DNA of 64,000 nucleotides from Rhodopseudomonas sp. AAP120 (GCF_001295845.1 NZ_LJIC01000073.1:36828-100827), one strand, 5' to 3'. Counted from the first letter of the stretch, positions 48,843 to 58,683 are shown. Numbers and translations are program-made. The notes: generated by a model not told the origin, from the letters alone.

Positions 48843-49175
48843 ATGATCAAGACGAGAACCGCCAAATTTCAGATCGGGCAGATCGTTCGCCACCGGATTT
48901 TTTCGTTCCGCGGCGTGGTATTCGACATCGATCCGGAGTTCAACAACACCGAGGAATGGTGGCTGTCGATTCCGGAAGAGGTCCGGCCGCACAAGGACCA
49001 GCCGTTTTACCACCTGCTCGCCGAGAACGCCGAGTCGGAATACGTCGCCTATGTGTCGGAGCAGAACCTGCTGCCCGACGATTCCGGCGAACCGATCCGG
49101 CATTCGCAGGTCGCCGAGATCTTCGTCAAGGACAAGGCCGGCGGCTATCGCCCGCGCAACTCGTCGCTGAATTAG
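48843..49175 (+). CDS. hspQ: Heat-shock protein HspQ (YccV family)
   Basis: HspQ is a small factor that promotes Lon-dependent proteolysis and binds hemimethylated DNA in E. coli. The 110-residue product has the family pattern KFQIGQIVRHRIFSFRGVVF, DIDPEFNNTEEWW and DQPFYHLLAENAESEYVAYV, then EQNLLPDDS. ATG at 48843 starts it; no strong RBS is seen. It ends at a hairpin shared with the convergent ialB-like gene. Confidence 0.92.
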   Translation: MIKTRTAKFQIGQIVRHRIFSFRGVVFDIDPEFNNTEEWWLSIPEEVRPHKDQPFYHLLAENAESEYVAYVSEQNLLPDDSGEPIRHSQVAEIFVKDKAGGYRPRNSSLN

Positions 49176-49237
49176 CCCGGAACTGCATCCGGCGCGGCAG
49201 GACCGCGCTTCGCTCATACGCAGCAGTCCGGAACGAC

Positions 49238-49265
49238 AAAGGGCGCCTGTTGGGGCGCCCTTTTT
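49238..49265. terminator. Bidirectional intrinsic terminator
   Basis: AAAGGGCGCC (49238-49247) and GGCGCCCTTT (49254-49263) form a 10-bp stem with a 6-nt loop. A T run follows on the plus strand and an A run precedes, so it can terminate hspQ (+) and the ialB-like gene (-). Confidence 0.88.
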
Positions 49266-49285
49266 CATTCGCAGATGTCGCTGTG

Positions 49286-50071
49286 TTACTTCGCGGCCGG
49301 ATTGGCGCCGGCCGGCGCCTGCGCCTCGAGCTTCTTGCGCTGCTCTTCGGCGCGCTTCTGCAGCTCTTCCTGCAGCTTCTTCTGGGTCTCTTCGAACTGC
49401 TTCGGGTCGGTCGGCGGACCGTCATAGGCCTTGGCGAACTCGGCCAGCGGCAACGGCAGGGTCAGCGGCGCACCGTTGGAATTGATCGCCTGAACCACCA
49501 GGTTCTGGCCCTTCTTCATGTTGGCGATCAGTTCGGGGGTCGCTTCGTAGTCCGACATACAGCCGTTTGCGAAGCAGATCACATACGGGCTCTGCTGCGG
49601 CGCGTTGCTGTCGACGATGATGCGGGTACCGTGGACGAGCTGCATGCCGAGCGGCAGCGTGACGCGCAGGATCTTCTTCGGCTCGCCTTCCGGCTCGATG
49701 ATCACCGCGGCAATCACCGGCTGGCCGGATTCGATGCGGCCGTCCTTACCGGTGAAGCAGACCTGCTTGGCGTTGGCGTCCTGCCCCTTCAGGCAGAACT
49801 TGGTCCACGGCGCGTAGATCAGCTGAACCTGCTGCTGTTCCTGCGGCTGCGCCGCACCGGCGGCAGGGGCCTGAGCGGCCGGAGCGCCCTTCGCCGGCGC
49901 CTTGGGGGCGGCCTTCGGCGCCGGGGCAGCCTTGGGAGCCGCGGGCTGCTGCTGCGGGGCTTGCGCTTGCGCGGCGGAAGCGACGGCCATGACGGACACC
50001 GCCGTCGCCGTCAGCAGGGCAAATGCCCGCCCGCGCGGCCCGGCCGGCGCGACCAAGTTGCAAGACTTCAT
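49286..50071 (-). CDS. Invasion-associated locus B (IalB) family protein
   Basis: A periplasmic protein of 261 residues: Sec signal (about 1-35, ending ASAAQAQ), a Lys/Pro/Ala-rich low-complexity stretch (about 40-85), then an IalB domain with Cys pairs (TKFCLKG, QVCFTGK, VICFANGCMSDYE) that can form disulfides, and a Lys/Glu-rich C-terminal helix. In Bartonella, IalB supports erythrocyte invasion, but free-living Rhizobiales carry many homologues of unknown role. ATG at 50071; a 29-residue extension was rejected. Confidence 0.88.
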   Translation of the reverse strand: MKSCNLVAPAGPRGRAFALLTATAVSVMAVASAAQAQAPQQQPAAPKAAPAPKAAPKAPAKGAPAAQAPAAGAAQPQEQQQVQLIYAPWTKFCLKGQDANAKQVCFTGKDGRIESGQPVIAAVIIEPEGEPKKILRVTLPLGMQLVHGTRIIVDSNAPQQSPYVICFANGCMSDYEATPELIANMKKGQNLVVQAINSNGAPLTLPLPLAEFAKAYDGPPTDPKQFEETQKKLQEELQKRAEEQRKKLEAQAPAGANPAAK

Positions 50072-50290
50072 TGCGGAAAACCCTTTCTGAAACGGTCGCG
50101 CACCCCACAGCGACGCGGGAGCTGGCATCTGGCCGTTCGGCCGGTGTCTCGGAGCCAATTGAGGCAGTTACGTGACGGGCCGGTCGGGCACCGTCGCGCG
50201 TCCGCTTTCAATACATCGGCATACGAAAAGATCAATGGCGACAATCATCCACGGCCCGTTGGATCACTCCCTTGTGGTAAATCCTCGGGG

Positions 50291-52162
50291 GTGAAGAGCG
50301 CCGAATCACATGAACGATTCGCGACCGGCACGCGCCGCCTTGGAGCCGTGCTGACGACGCTGATTGTGCTCGGCCTGGCGGCTGCGATCAGCCCCACCAG
50401 AGCGGCCGAGACCAGCGTGGCAGCGAAGCCGTCGCACGCACTGGCGATGCATGGCGACCCCGCCCTGCCCGCCGACTTCACGGCGATGCCCTACGCCAAT
50501 CCGGACGCGCCGAAAGGCGGCCGCCTGGTGGAGGGCGTGCTCGGCACTTTCGACAGCCTCAACCCGTTCATCGTGCGCGGCCTCGCGGTGCAGCGCATCC
50601 GCGGCTATGTGGTCGAGAGCCTGATGGCGCGCGGCAATGACGAGCCGTTCACGCTGTACGGCCTGCTCGCGCAATCCGTCGAAACCGACGACACCCGCAG
50701 TTACGTCACGTTCCGGATCAATCCGCGGGCGAGATTCTCCGACGGCCGACCGGTGCTGGCCGACGACGTGCTGTTCTCCTGGCAATTGCTGCGCGACAAG
50801 GGTCGGCCCAACCACCGCCTGTACTACGCCAAGGTGGCGCGCGCCGCAGCGATCGACGATCGTACCGTCCGGTTTGATTTCAGCGATGCGCAGGATCGCG
50901 AATTGCCGCTGATCCTCGGCCTGATGCCGATCTTCCCCAGGCACGCCGTCAATCCCGACACCTTCGAGGAAACCTCGCTGACGCCGCCGATCGGCTCGGG
51001 ACCGTACCGCGTCAGCGCCGTCAAGGCCGGCAGCAGCGTGACGCTGACGCGCAACCCCGAGTACTGGGGCCGGGATCTGCCGGTCAATCGCGGGCTGTGG
51101 AACTTCGATGAAATCCGCGTCGAGTATTTCCGCGAAGCCAACTCACAATTCGAGGCGTTCAAGCGCGGCATCTACGATTACCGGGTCGAAACCGAGCCGC
51201 TTCGCTGGCACGACGGCTACGGCTTTCCCGCGGCGCGCAGCGGCGAGGTCATTCGCGACGTCGTGAAACCCGGCACGCCGCAGCCGACCGAAGTGCTGGT
51301 GTTCAACACGCGGCGGCCGGTGTTCGCCGACATCCGCGTGCGTGAAGCGCTGCTGCAGATGTTCGACTTCGCGTGGATCAACCACAATTACTTCTTCGAC
51401 CTCTATGCCCGCAGCGGCAGTTACTTCGCCGGCTCGGAGCTGTCCGCCTATGGCCGCGCGGCCGGCCCCGACGAACTCCGCCTGCTGCGGCCCTATCTGG
51501 CCCGGCTGCGCCCCGACTTCATCGACGGCAGCTTCCGCCTGCCGGTGAGCGACGCCTCGGGCCGCGACCGGACCGCGCTGCGGCGCGCGCTCGCGCTGCT
51601 GGCGGAGGCCGGCTATCAGCTCGACGGCACGGTGATGCGCCGGCGCGCGACGCATCAGCCGCTCAGTTTCGAGATTCTCGTCACCACCCGCGAACAGGAG
51701 CGCATCGCGCTGGCCTTCGCACGCGACGTCAAGCGCATCGGCGTTGCCGCTTCCGTCCGCGTGGTCGACGCGGTGCAATTCGATCAGCGCCGGATCTCGT
51801 TCGATTTCGACATGATCCCGAACCGCTGGGATCAGTCGCTGTCGCCCGGCAATGAGCAATCCTTCTACTGGGGCTCGGAAGCCGCCGACATCCAGGGCAC
51901 CCGCAACTACATGGGCGTAAAGGATCCGGCGGTCGACGCGCTGATCGCCGAGATGATCGCCGCGCGCCGCCGGCCGGACTTCGTCGCGGCAGTCCGCGCT
52001 TTGGACCGCATTCTGACCTCGGGCTTCTACGTGATCCCGCTCTACAACATCCAGGAGCAATGGATCGCGCGGTGGAATCGGATAGAACGGCCGGGAGCGA
52101 CCGCGCTGACCGGCTATCTTCCGGAGACTTGGTGGGCCCGGCCATCGATACAGCCACGGTGA
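50291..52162 (+). CDS. Extracellular solute-binding protein family 5, YejA-like
   Basis: The periplasmic binding subunit of an oligopeptide-type ABC importer. A 623-residue product with a signal helix (LGAVLTTLIVLGLAAAISPTRA, about 18-38), then the SBP-5 core with ADDVLFSWQLL and the YejA-like stretch RVEYFREANSQFEAFKRGIY. No permease or ATPase gene is adjacent, so its partners lie elsewhere. The start is GTG at 50291; the open frame runs back to 48956 only as an artefact opposite ialB. It is followed after 15 nt by an AMP-ligase-like gene. Confidence 0.86.
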   Translation: MKSAESHERFATGTRRLGAVLTTLIVLGLAAAISPTRAAETSVAAKPSHALAMHGDPALPADFTAMPYANPDAPKGGRLVEGVLGTFDSLNPFIVRGLAVQRIRGYVVESLMARGNDEPFTLYGLLAQSVETDDTRSYVTFRINPRARFSDGRPVLADDVLFSWQLLRDKGRPNHRLYYAKVARAAAIDDRTVRFDFSDAQDRELPLILGLMPIFPRHAVNPDTFEETSLTPPIGSGPYRVSAVKAGSSVTLTRNPEYWGRDLPVNRGLWNFDEIRVEYFREANSQFEAFKRGIYDYRVETEPLRWHDGYGFPAARSGEVIRDVVKPGTPQPTEVLVFNTRRPVFADIRVREALLQMFDFAWINHNYFFDLYARSGSYFAGSELSAYGRAAGPDELRLLRPYLARLRPDFIDGSFRLPVSDASGRDRTALRRALALLAEAGYQLDGTVMRRRATHQPLSFEILVTTREQERIALAFARDVKRIGVAASVRVVDAVQFDQRRISFDFDMIPNRWDQSLSPGNEQSFYWGSEAADIQGTRNYMGVKDPAVDALIAEMIAARRRPDFVAAVRALDRILTSGFYVIPLYNIQEQWIARWNRIERPGATALTGYLPETWWARPSIQPR

Positions 52163-52177
52163 CGCAGAGGTGATCAA

Positions 52178-53701
52178 GTGACCCAGCCCCACGCTTCGCC
52201 GACCCTCGACGGTTTGTTTCGCCGCATCCTGGCGCGCCAGCCCGACGCCATCGCGCTGATCGATCCTGCTGATAAGCAGCGCATCACCGGGCAGCCGCCG
52301 GCCCGGCTCACCTACGCGCAGGCCGACAAGGCGATCTCCGCCCTCGCCGCTCACTTCACCGCCGCGGGGTTGCCGCAGAACGCCGTGATCGCGCTGCAGC
52401 TCCCGAATACGATCGAATTCCCGCTCACCATCCTGGCGGCGCACCGCGCCGGCCTGGTGGTGGCGCTGCTGCCGCAGCTCTGGCGACAGGCCGACGTCAC
52501 TGCGGCGCTCAACCGGACCGGTGCGCGCGCGATCGTGTCGTCGCGCTGGATCGACGGCGTCAGCCACGCCGACGTGGCGATGAACGCCGCCGCCGAAGCC
52601 TTCTCGATCCGCTATGTCGGCGGCTACGGCGACGACCTGCCAGAGGGCATGGCATCGCTCGACGTTGCGATGACCGAGGAGGTCGGCGCCGATTTCGATC
52701 CAGGCGTGCAGGATGCCCGCCGCGCCGCGATCATCTCGTTCGACACCACGCCGGACGGCGTCCGAGCGATCCCGCGCACCCATCTGCACATGATCGCCGG
52801 CGGCCTCGCGGTGTTCCTCGAGAGCCGCGTGCCGCAAGGCGCGATGCTGATGTCGGCGCAGACGCTGTCGTCATTCGCCGGGCTGGCGTCGTCGATGGTG
52901 ACCTGGCTGCTGAGCGGCGGCACGCTGGCGCTGCATCATCCGTTCGACGAGGCGCTGCTGGAATCCGAAATTCGCGAGCTCGGCTGCGACACGCTGGTTG
53001 CGCCGGCTCCCCTGGCGCTGCGGCTGGGGGACGCCGGCCTGCCGGCCCGGGCGCCGACGCTGCGCAGCGTGATCGGCATGTGGCGCGCGCCGGAACAGGT
53101 CGCCGCCAGCACAGCCTGGACCGGCGCACCGACCGGCTTCACCGACATCTACCTGTTCGGCGAGGCGGGATTGTTCGGCGCTCGCCGCGGAGCCGACGGC
53201 GCCGCGGTCCCGATCCTGCCGGGTCCGCACACGGCGCCGCGCAATCAGCCCGGTGGCACCTCCGCGGGCGAGGTCCTGATCACGCCGAAAGGCACGCTCG
53301 GCCTGCGCGGCCCGATGGTGACTCTGGCCGCCTACGCGCCGCTGCCGCCGCTGCATGCCGGGACGCGGCCGCCGCCGGCGCCGGATTTCGTCGATACCGG
53401 CTTCGCCGCCCGGCTGGATCGCACCACCGGGGCGATCTGTATCACTGCGCCGCCGTCCGGCGTGATGGCGGTCGGCGGATACCGGTTCCTGGCGCAGGAT
53501 CTCCAGGAATGGGCCAAGCGACTCGGCCAGGGCGCGCTGCTGACCGCACTACCCGATCGCTGGAGCGGATATCGGCTCGCCGGCCGCGCCCAGGACAACG
53601 CCCGAGCTCGCGAAGCGCTTTCGGAACTCGGCCTAAATCCTTTAATGGTCGAAGCCTTTCGGGACAGCCCGGCGCGTGGCGACGACTCTCATCCACATTG
53701 A
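52178..53701 (+). CDS. AMP-binding ligase-like protein with a degenerate ATP loop
   Basis: A 507-residue protein with the overall order of an acyl-CoA synthetase/AMP ligase: LTYAQADKAISALAAHF, then LLPQLWRQADVTAALNRTGA, a YLFGEAGLFG stretch in place of A5, DFVDTGFAARLD (A7-like) and VGGYRFLAQDLQEW (A8-like). The ATP-binding A3 loop (SGTTGxPK) is replaced by ISFDTTPDGVRAIPRTH, and the C-terminal catalytic Lys is not evident. It may be inactive as an adenylate-forming enzyme. GTG start at 52178 follows GAGG. Unknown role. Confidence 0.75.
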   Translation: MTQPHASPTLDGLFRRILARQPDAIALIDPADKQRITGQPPARLTYAQADKAISALAAHFTAAGLPQNAVIALQLPNTIEFPLTILAAHRAGLVVALLPQLWRQADVTAALNRTGARAIVSSRWIDGVSHADVAMNAAAEAFSIRYVGGYGDDLPEGMASLDVAMTEEVGADFDPGVQDARRAAIISFDTTPDGVRAIPRTHLHMIAGGLAVFLESRVPQGAMLMSAQTLSSFAGLASSMVTWLLSGGTLALHHPFDEALLESEIRELGCDTLVAPAPLALRLGDAGLPARAPTLRSVIGMWRAPEQVAASTAWTGAPTGFTDIYLFGEAGLFGARRGADGAAVPILPGPHTAPRNQPGGTSAGEVLITPKGTLGLRGPMVTLAAYAPLPPLHAGTRPPPAPDFVDTGFAARLDRTTGAICITAPPSGVMAVGGYRFLAQDLQEWAKRLGQGALLTALPDRWSGYRLAGRAQDNARAREALSELGLNPLMVEAFRDSPARGDDSHPH

Positions 53702-53762
53702 CGCCGTATTAAGGCACCTGGCCTAGGGTCGGCTCCGTGCAGCGGAGAACCGGCTCCCGTCG

Positions 53763-54995
53763 ATGTCGTATCACGCGCCTATCCTGATCATCGCCGACGA
53801 CATCTCGTCGGACGAACCGTCTCGGATCCTGTCGGCGCTCACCGAGGCGCGTCTGCTCCCGGCAGAGGCAGTCGGCTGGCGCGACGCCCGTGACGCCGTG
53901 ATCCGCCTGCAGCCCTCCGCCGTGATCGCCACCGGATCAAACGACGCGCTCGACGCGCTCGCGCAGCAGGTGGCCGCCATCGAGCCCTATGTGCCGCTCG
54001 TCGCGCTCGGTCCGCACCGCGCGACCGCCGGCAATATCATCGGTTTCGCCAGCGACGATCTCGACCGACTGCCGCCGCGGTTGCGCGCGGCGCTGCGGGT
54101 CCGCACCCTGCACGCAACCACGTTGCGCCGGCTGAGCGACGACGGCGGCATCGAACAACCGCCGCAGCATGACCCGCTTCAGGATGCCACCGTCCTGCTG
54201 ATCGGCCGAGGGGCCGCCTACCCGGCGCTATCCGTCGCGCTGGGCGAACGCGTCGGCGTCGTCGGCGCGCTGTCGATCGAAGCCGCAGCCAAGCATCTCA
54301 ACGCGCGCGAACTCGATGGCATCGTTCTGGCCGAGGGCTTCAGCCAGCGCGTCGTCGATGCGTTCCTGACCGTTCTGTTCGAGGATACCCGCTTTCGCAA
54401 CCTGCCGATCGTGGTGACGGCGCCGCCATCGGAACGGCCGGTCGATCTGCCGAATCTCGATTTCGTTCAGGGCGAGCCGGCGCAAATCGTGGCGGCGGCG
54501 CTGCCCCTGGTCCGGCAGCATGCGTTCGAAGCTCAGCTCGGCCGACTTCTCCGCGCGCTGGATGCCGGCGGGCTAATCGATCCACGCAGCGGCCTGCTCA
54601 CGCCCAGCGCTTTCGAACGCGACTTCGCGACCGCCGTGTATCACGCGCAGGTGCGCGGCGACGGCCTGTCGGTGGCGAAATTCGTGCTGAACCGCGCCGA
54701 GCCGCGCGCGCAGTTCGACACCGCGCGCATCGTCAGCCGGCTGATGCGGAAGATGGATTTCGGCACGTTGCTGCCCGACGGCAGCATTCTCGTGGTGTTC
54801 GCCGAAGCGGACCTACGCGGCGCCCAGACGATCGCCCGGCGGCTGATGGCCGTGATCCGGCAGACTTCGCACTCCGCGCGCCGCGAGAGCCGCATCGATC
54901 CCGACGTCTCGCTGGCAACGATGATGTCCGGCGACTCCGCTCGCGCCATCCTGTCCCGCCTCGCCAAGCTCGACACCCGCCGCGCCGCGTCGTAG
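53763..54995 (+). CDS. Receiver-like/GGDEF-like protein without a GGDEF motif
   Basis: A 410-residue protein. The first part starts like a receiver (PILIIADDISSDEPSRIL), with a second receiver-like stretch at about 140-240 (ATVLLIGRGAAYPAL). The last 150 residues align with a diguanylate-cyclase domain (GLIDPRSGLLTPSAFERDFA, then MRKMDFGTLLPDGSILVVF), but GGDEF is replaced by LPDGS. It is probably not a cyclase; it may bind nucleotides or proteins. A 61-nt gap follows the AMP-ligase-like gene. Confidence 0.78.
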   Translation: MSYHAPILIIADDISSDEPSRILSALTEARLLPAEAVGWRDARDAVIRLQPSAVIATGSNDALDALAQQVAAIEPYVPLVALGPHRATAGNIIGFASDDLDRLPPRLRAALRVRTLHATTLRRLSDDGGIEQPPQHDPLQDATVLLIGRGAAYPALSVALGERVGVVGALSIEAAAKHLNARELDGIVLAEGFSQRVVDAFLTVLFEDTRFRNLPIVVTAPPSERPVDLPNLDFVQGEPAQIVAAALPLVRQHAFEAQLGRLLRALDAGGLIDPRSGLLTPSAFERDFATAVYHAQVRGDGLSVAKFVLNRAEPRAQFDTARIVSRLMRKMDFGTLLPDGSILVVFAEADLRGAQTIARRLMAVIRQTSHSARRESRIDPDVSLATMMSGDSARAILSRLAKLDTRRAAS

Positions 54996-55050
54996 GCGCG
55001 GCATGATCACAGCAGCGGTGAAAATTTGCGACTTGAGCGCGGCCTCCCCC

Positions 55051-55133
55051 CGTCGTTGCGAGCGTAGCGAAGCAATCCAGCCGCGCAGTGCCCGGGGCTG
55101 GATTGCTTCGTCGCTTCGCTCCTCGCAATGACG
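55051..55133. repeat. Palindromic intergenic repeat, family A copy 2
   Basis: CGTCGTTGCGAGCGTAGCGA begins the left arm (55051-55080); the right arm (55098-55133) ends CTCGCAATGACG. It closely matches the copy at 20920-21002. It lies between the convergent GGDEF-like gene and mfd. Confidence 0.8.
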
Positions 55134-55164
55134 GGGAGAGAACGTCGGCTGACTAACTAGGTCC

Positions 55165-58100
55165 TCACGCCGCCTTCTTGCTCCCCGCCAGCTCCGCGAG
55201 TTGCTTGAGGATGTCGGTGGTGCCGGCAAGACGCTCCTCCGGGGTCTTCCAGACCTGGAAGAACACCACTTTCATGTCGGGCCGCACCTTGGCGGCCTCG
55301 CCGTGGCGTTTGATGAAGAACACCAGCTTGTCCGGATGCGCGAAGGAATTGTCGCGGAAGGTGATCACCACGCCCTTCGGGCCGGCGTCGACCTTCTCGA
55401 CATTGGCGTGGCGGCAGTACGCCTTGATGGCCGCGACCTGGAACAGATAGCGCACCTCGTCCGGCGGCGGGCCGAAGCGGTCGCGTAGCTCGGCGCCGAA
55501 ATTCGCGATCTCCTCATCGGAGTCGAGATCGGCGAGCCGGCGATACAGCGACAGCCGCACCGCGAGGTCGGGAACGAACTCCTCGGGGATCAGGACCGGC
55601 ATGCCGATCGTGATCTGCGGCGACCAGCGGTCGGCGACCGGCTCGTCGACGATGCCGGCCTTGAGGTTGGTAATCGCCTCCTCGAGCATCTGCTGATACA
55701 GCTCGAAGCCGACTTCCTTGATGTGGCCGGACTGCTCTTCGCCAAGCAGATTGCCGGCGCCGCGAATGTCGAGATCGTGCGACGCGAGCTGAAAGCCGGC
55801 GCCGAGCGTTTCCAGCGATTGCAGCACCTTGAGGCGCCGCTCCGCCTGCGCGGTGATGCCGTGCTGCGGCAGCGTGAACAGCGCGTAGGCGCGCAGCTTG
55901 GAGCGGCCGACGCGGCCACGCAGCTGATACAGCTGCGCCAAGCCGAACATGTCGGCGCGGTGCACGATCAGCGTGTTGGCGTTGGGAATGTCGAGGCCGG
56001 ATTCGACGATGGTGGTCGACAGCAGGATGTCGAACTTGCCCTCGTAGAACGCCGACATGATGTCCTCGATCACCGTCGGCGGCATCTGGCCGTGCGCGAC
56101 CGCGACCTTCATCTCCGGCACGTGCTTGTCGAGGAAGTCCTTGACCTCGGCGAGATCGTCGATCCGCGGCACGACGTAGAACGCCTGCCCGCCGCGATAG
56201 CGCTCGCGCAGCAGCGCCTCGCGGATCATCAGCGGATCGTGCGGCGCCACGAAGGTGCGCACCGCAAGCCGGTCGACCGGCGGCGACGCGATGATCGACA
56301 GGTCGCGGACGCCGGTCATGGCCAGCTGCAGCGTGCGCGGGATCGGCGTCGCGCTCAGCGTCAGCACGTGCACTTCGGCGCGCAGCTGCTTCAGCTTCTC
56401 CTTGTGGGTGACGCCGAAGTGCTGCTCCTCATCGACGATGACGAGGCCCAGATCCTTGAACTTGATCGACTTGCCGAGCAGCGCGTGGGTGCCGACCACG
56501 ATGTCCAGCGTGCCGTCGGCGATGCCCTTCTTGACCTGCGTCAGTTCCTTGGGCGACACCAGCCGCGACGCTTGGCCGACATGCACCGGGAAGCCGCGGA
56601 AGCGTTCGGTAAACGTCTTGGCGTGCTGCCGTGCCAACAGCGTGGTCGGCACCACGACCGCGACCTGCTTGCCGTCGAGCGCCACCGCGAACGCCGCGCG
56701 CAGCGCCACCTCGGTCTTGCCGAAGCCGACGTCGCCGCACACCAGGCGGTCCATCGGCGTGCCCTTCTCCAGATCGCCCAGCGCCGCGTTGATGGCGGCG
56801 AGCTGATCCTCGGTCTCGTCGTAGGGAAAGCGCGCGCAGAACTCGTCGTAGAGATGCGGCTGCACCGGCAGCTTCGGCGCCTGGCGCAGATGCCGCTCGG
56901 CCGCGATCTTGATCAGCTCGCCAGCAATCTCGCGGATGCGGTTCTTGAGCTTGGCCTTGCGCGCCTGCCAGCCCGAGCCGCCGAGCTTGTCGAGCTCGAC
57001 ATTGGTGCCGTCCGAGCCGTAGCGCGACAACAGCTCGATGTTCTCGACCGGGAGAAACAGCTTGGTCTCATTGGCGTAGTGCAACTCGACGCAATCGTGC
57101 GGCGCGCCGCCGACTTCCAGCGTCTGCAGCCCGATGAACCGGCCGATGCCGTGCTCGACATGCACCACGATGTCGCCGGCCGACAGGCTGGTGACTTCCG
57201 AGATGAAGTTGTCGAGCTTCTTGCTGGCCTTGCGCTGCCGCACCAAGCGGTCGCCGAGAATGTCCTGCTCGGTGATCACCGCAAAGGCGTCGGTCTCGAA
57301 ACCTGACTCAAGCCCCACCACCGCCAGCGTGGTCTCGTTGCGCGGCGTCGCCTGCACCGTGCGCCACGAATTGACGCTGGTGAGATGGATCAGCTTGTGA
57401 TCCTTCAACATGCTGGCCATGCGATCGCGCGAGCCTTCGCTCCACAGCGCGATCACCACCTTCTTGCGCGCGCCCTGCAGCGCCTGCACATGCGCGACCA
57501 GCTTCTCGAACACGTTGACGTTGGCGTCGGCCCGCTCCGGCGCGAAATTGCGCCCGGCCCGCGCGCCGGCGTCGACCACGGCGCCGCCTTCGGGCGGGAC
57601 GTCGAACGGCGTCAGCCGCGCCAGCGGCCGCCCCTCCAGCCGCTCGCCCCATTCCTTTTCGGTCAGATACAACTGGTCCGGCGGCAGCGGCTTGTAGATC
57701 GCGCCGGAGCCCGGCTGATCCATCGCCTCGCGGCGGGCGTCGTAGTAATCGGCGATCTGCTTGAAGCGCTCGCGGGCCGCGTCCTCGCTCTGCGGCTCGA
57801 TCGCCACCGGCGTGCCGGTGAGATAATCGAACAGCGTGTCCATCCGCTCCTGAAACAGCGGCAGCCAATGCTCCATGCCGGGATGGCGGCGGCCTTCGCT
57901 GACGGCGGTGTAGAGCTGATCGGCCGGATTCGGCGCGCCGAAGGCGGCGACGTAGCCCATGCGGAAGCGGCGGATGGTCTCGGTGACGAGTTGGAATTCC
58001 GACACCGGCACCAGGTCGAGGCCGCGCATGGTATGCAGCGTGCGCTGGGTCTCGGCGTCGAAGGTGCGGATCGATTCGAGCTGATCGCCGAAGAAGTCGA

Positions 58101-58683
58101 ACCGCACCGGCTGGTCGAGCCCGGCCGGAAACAGATCGAGGATGCCGCCGCGCACGGCGTATTCGCCGGCTTCGCGCACCGTCGAGGCGCGGCTGTAGCC
58201 GTTGTGCTCGAGCCAGGCGACCACCGAATCCATCGGCACGATATTTCCGGGCGCCACCGACAGCGCCTGCGCGGCGATGATCTCGCGCACCGGCACGCGC
58301 TGCACGGCGGCGTTGACGGTGGTCAGCACGATCAGCGGCTTGTCGCTGCCGGTGAGGCGCGACAGCTTCGCCAGCGTGGTGACGCGCTGCGCCAGGATGC
58401 CGGCATGCGGCGAGACGCGGTCATAGGGCTGGCAGTCCCACGCCGGAAACTGCATCACACCGACGTCCGGCGCGAAGAATTCGAGGCTGCGGGCAAGTTG
58501 CTGCATGCGCGGCCCGTCGCGGCAGATCACGGCGAGGCTCACCGCGGGCGGCTTCGGCCGCGCCGCGATCGCTCGGGCGAGATCGGAGACGATCAGTCCC
58601 TCGGCGCCTTCGGCCACATTGGCAAAAGTCAGCGCCTTGCCGGGTGTGAGCAATTCCGCCGGTGACTTTGCCGGACTTTTCAT
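55165..58683 (-). CDS. mfd: Transcription-repair coupling factor Mfd
   Basis: Mfd displaces RNA polymerase stalled at DNA damage and recruits UvrA. The 1172-residue protein (E. coli 1148) has a UvrB-like N-terminal part (QFPAWDCQPYDRVSPH), the RNAP-interaction domain region (DIVVHVEHGIGRFIGLQ), a RecG-like translocase with Walker A near 650 (GDVGFGKTE), DEEQHFGV and LRGRVGRSK, and a C-terminal UvrA-binding part. Its start overlaps sdhE by 4 nt on the same strand. Confidence 0.97.
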   Translation of the reverse strand: MKSPAKSPAELLTPGKALTFANVAEGAEGLIVSDLARAIAARPKPPAVSLAVICRDGPRMQQLARSLEFFAPDVGVMQFPAWDCQPYDRVSPHAGILAQRVTTLAKLSRLTGSDKPLIVLTTVNAAVQRVPVREIIAAQALSVAPGNIVPMDSVVAWLEHNGYSRASTVREAGEYAVRGGILDLFPAGLDQPVRFDFFGDQLESIRTFDAETQRTLHTMRGLDLVPVSEFQLVTETIRRFRMGYVAAFGAPNPADQLYTAVSEGRRHPGMEHWLPLFQERMDTLFDYLTGTPVAIEPQSEDAARERFKQIADYYDARREAMDQPGSGAIYKPLPPDQLYLTEKEWGERLEGRPLARLTPFDVPPEGGAVVDAGARAGRNFAPERADANVNVFEKLVAHVQALQGARKKVVIALWSEGSRDRMASMLKDHKLIHLTSVNSWRTVQATPRNETTLAVVGLESGFETDAFAVITEQDILGDRLVRQRKASKKLDNFISEVTSLSAGDIVVHVEHGIGRFIGLQTLEVGGAPHDCVELHYANETKLFLPVENIELLSRYGSDGTNVELDKLGGSGWQARKAKLKNRIREIAGELIKIAAERHLRQAPKLPVQPHLYDEFCARFPYDETEDQLAAINAALGDLEKGTPMDRLVCGDVGFGKTEVALRAAFAVALDGKQVAVVVPTTLLARQHAKTFTERFRGFPVHVGQASRLVSPKELTQVKKGIADGTLDIVVGTHALLGKSIKFKDLGLVIVDEEQHFGVTHKEKLKQLRAEVHVLTLSATPIPRTLQLAMTGVRDLSIIASPPVDRLAVRTFVAPHDPLMIREALLRERYRGGQAFYVVPRIDDLAEVKDFLDKHVPEMKVAVAHGQMPPTVIEDIMSAFYEGKFDILLSTTIVESGLDIPNANTLIVHRADMFGLAQLYQLRGRVGRSKLRAYALFTLPQHGITAQAERRLKVLQSLETLGAGFQLASHDLDIRGAGNLLGEEQSGHIKEVGFELYQQMLEEAITNLKAGIVDEPVADRWSPQITIGMPVLIPEEFVPDLAVRLSLYRRLADLDSDEEIANFGAELRDRFGPPPDEVRYLFQVAAIKAYCRHANVEKVDAGPKGVVITFRDNSFAHPDKLVFFIKRHGEAAKVRPDMKVVFFQVWKTPEERLAGTTDILKQLAELAGSKKAA

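Noticed and set aside
48956..50290. Long in-frame N-terminal extension of the YejA-like binding protein
   Set aside because: It runs antisense through the ialB-like gene; the true signal peptide starts after the GTG at 50291.
55723..57306. A 527-codon plus-strand frame opposite mfd
   Set aside because: Shadow of mfd: no RBS, no domain, biased composition.
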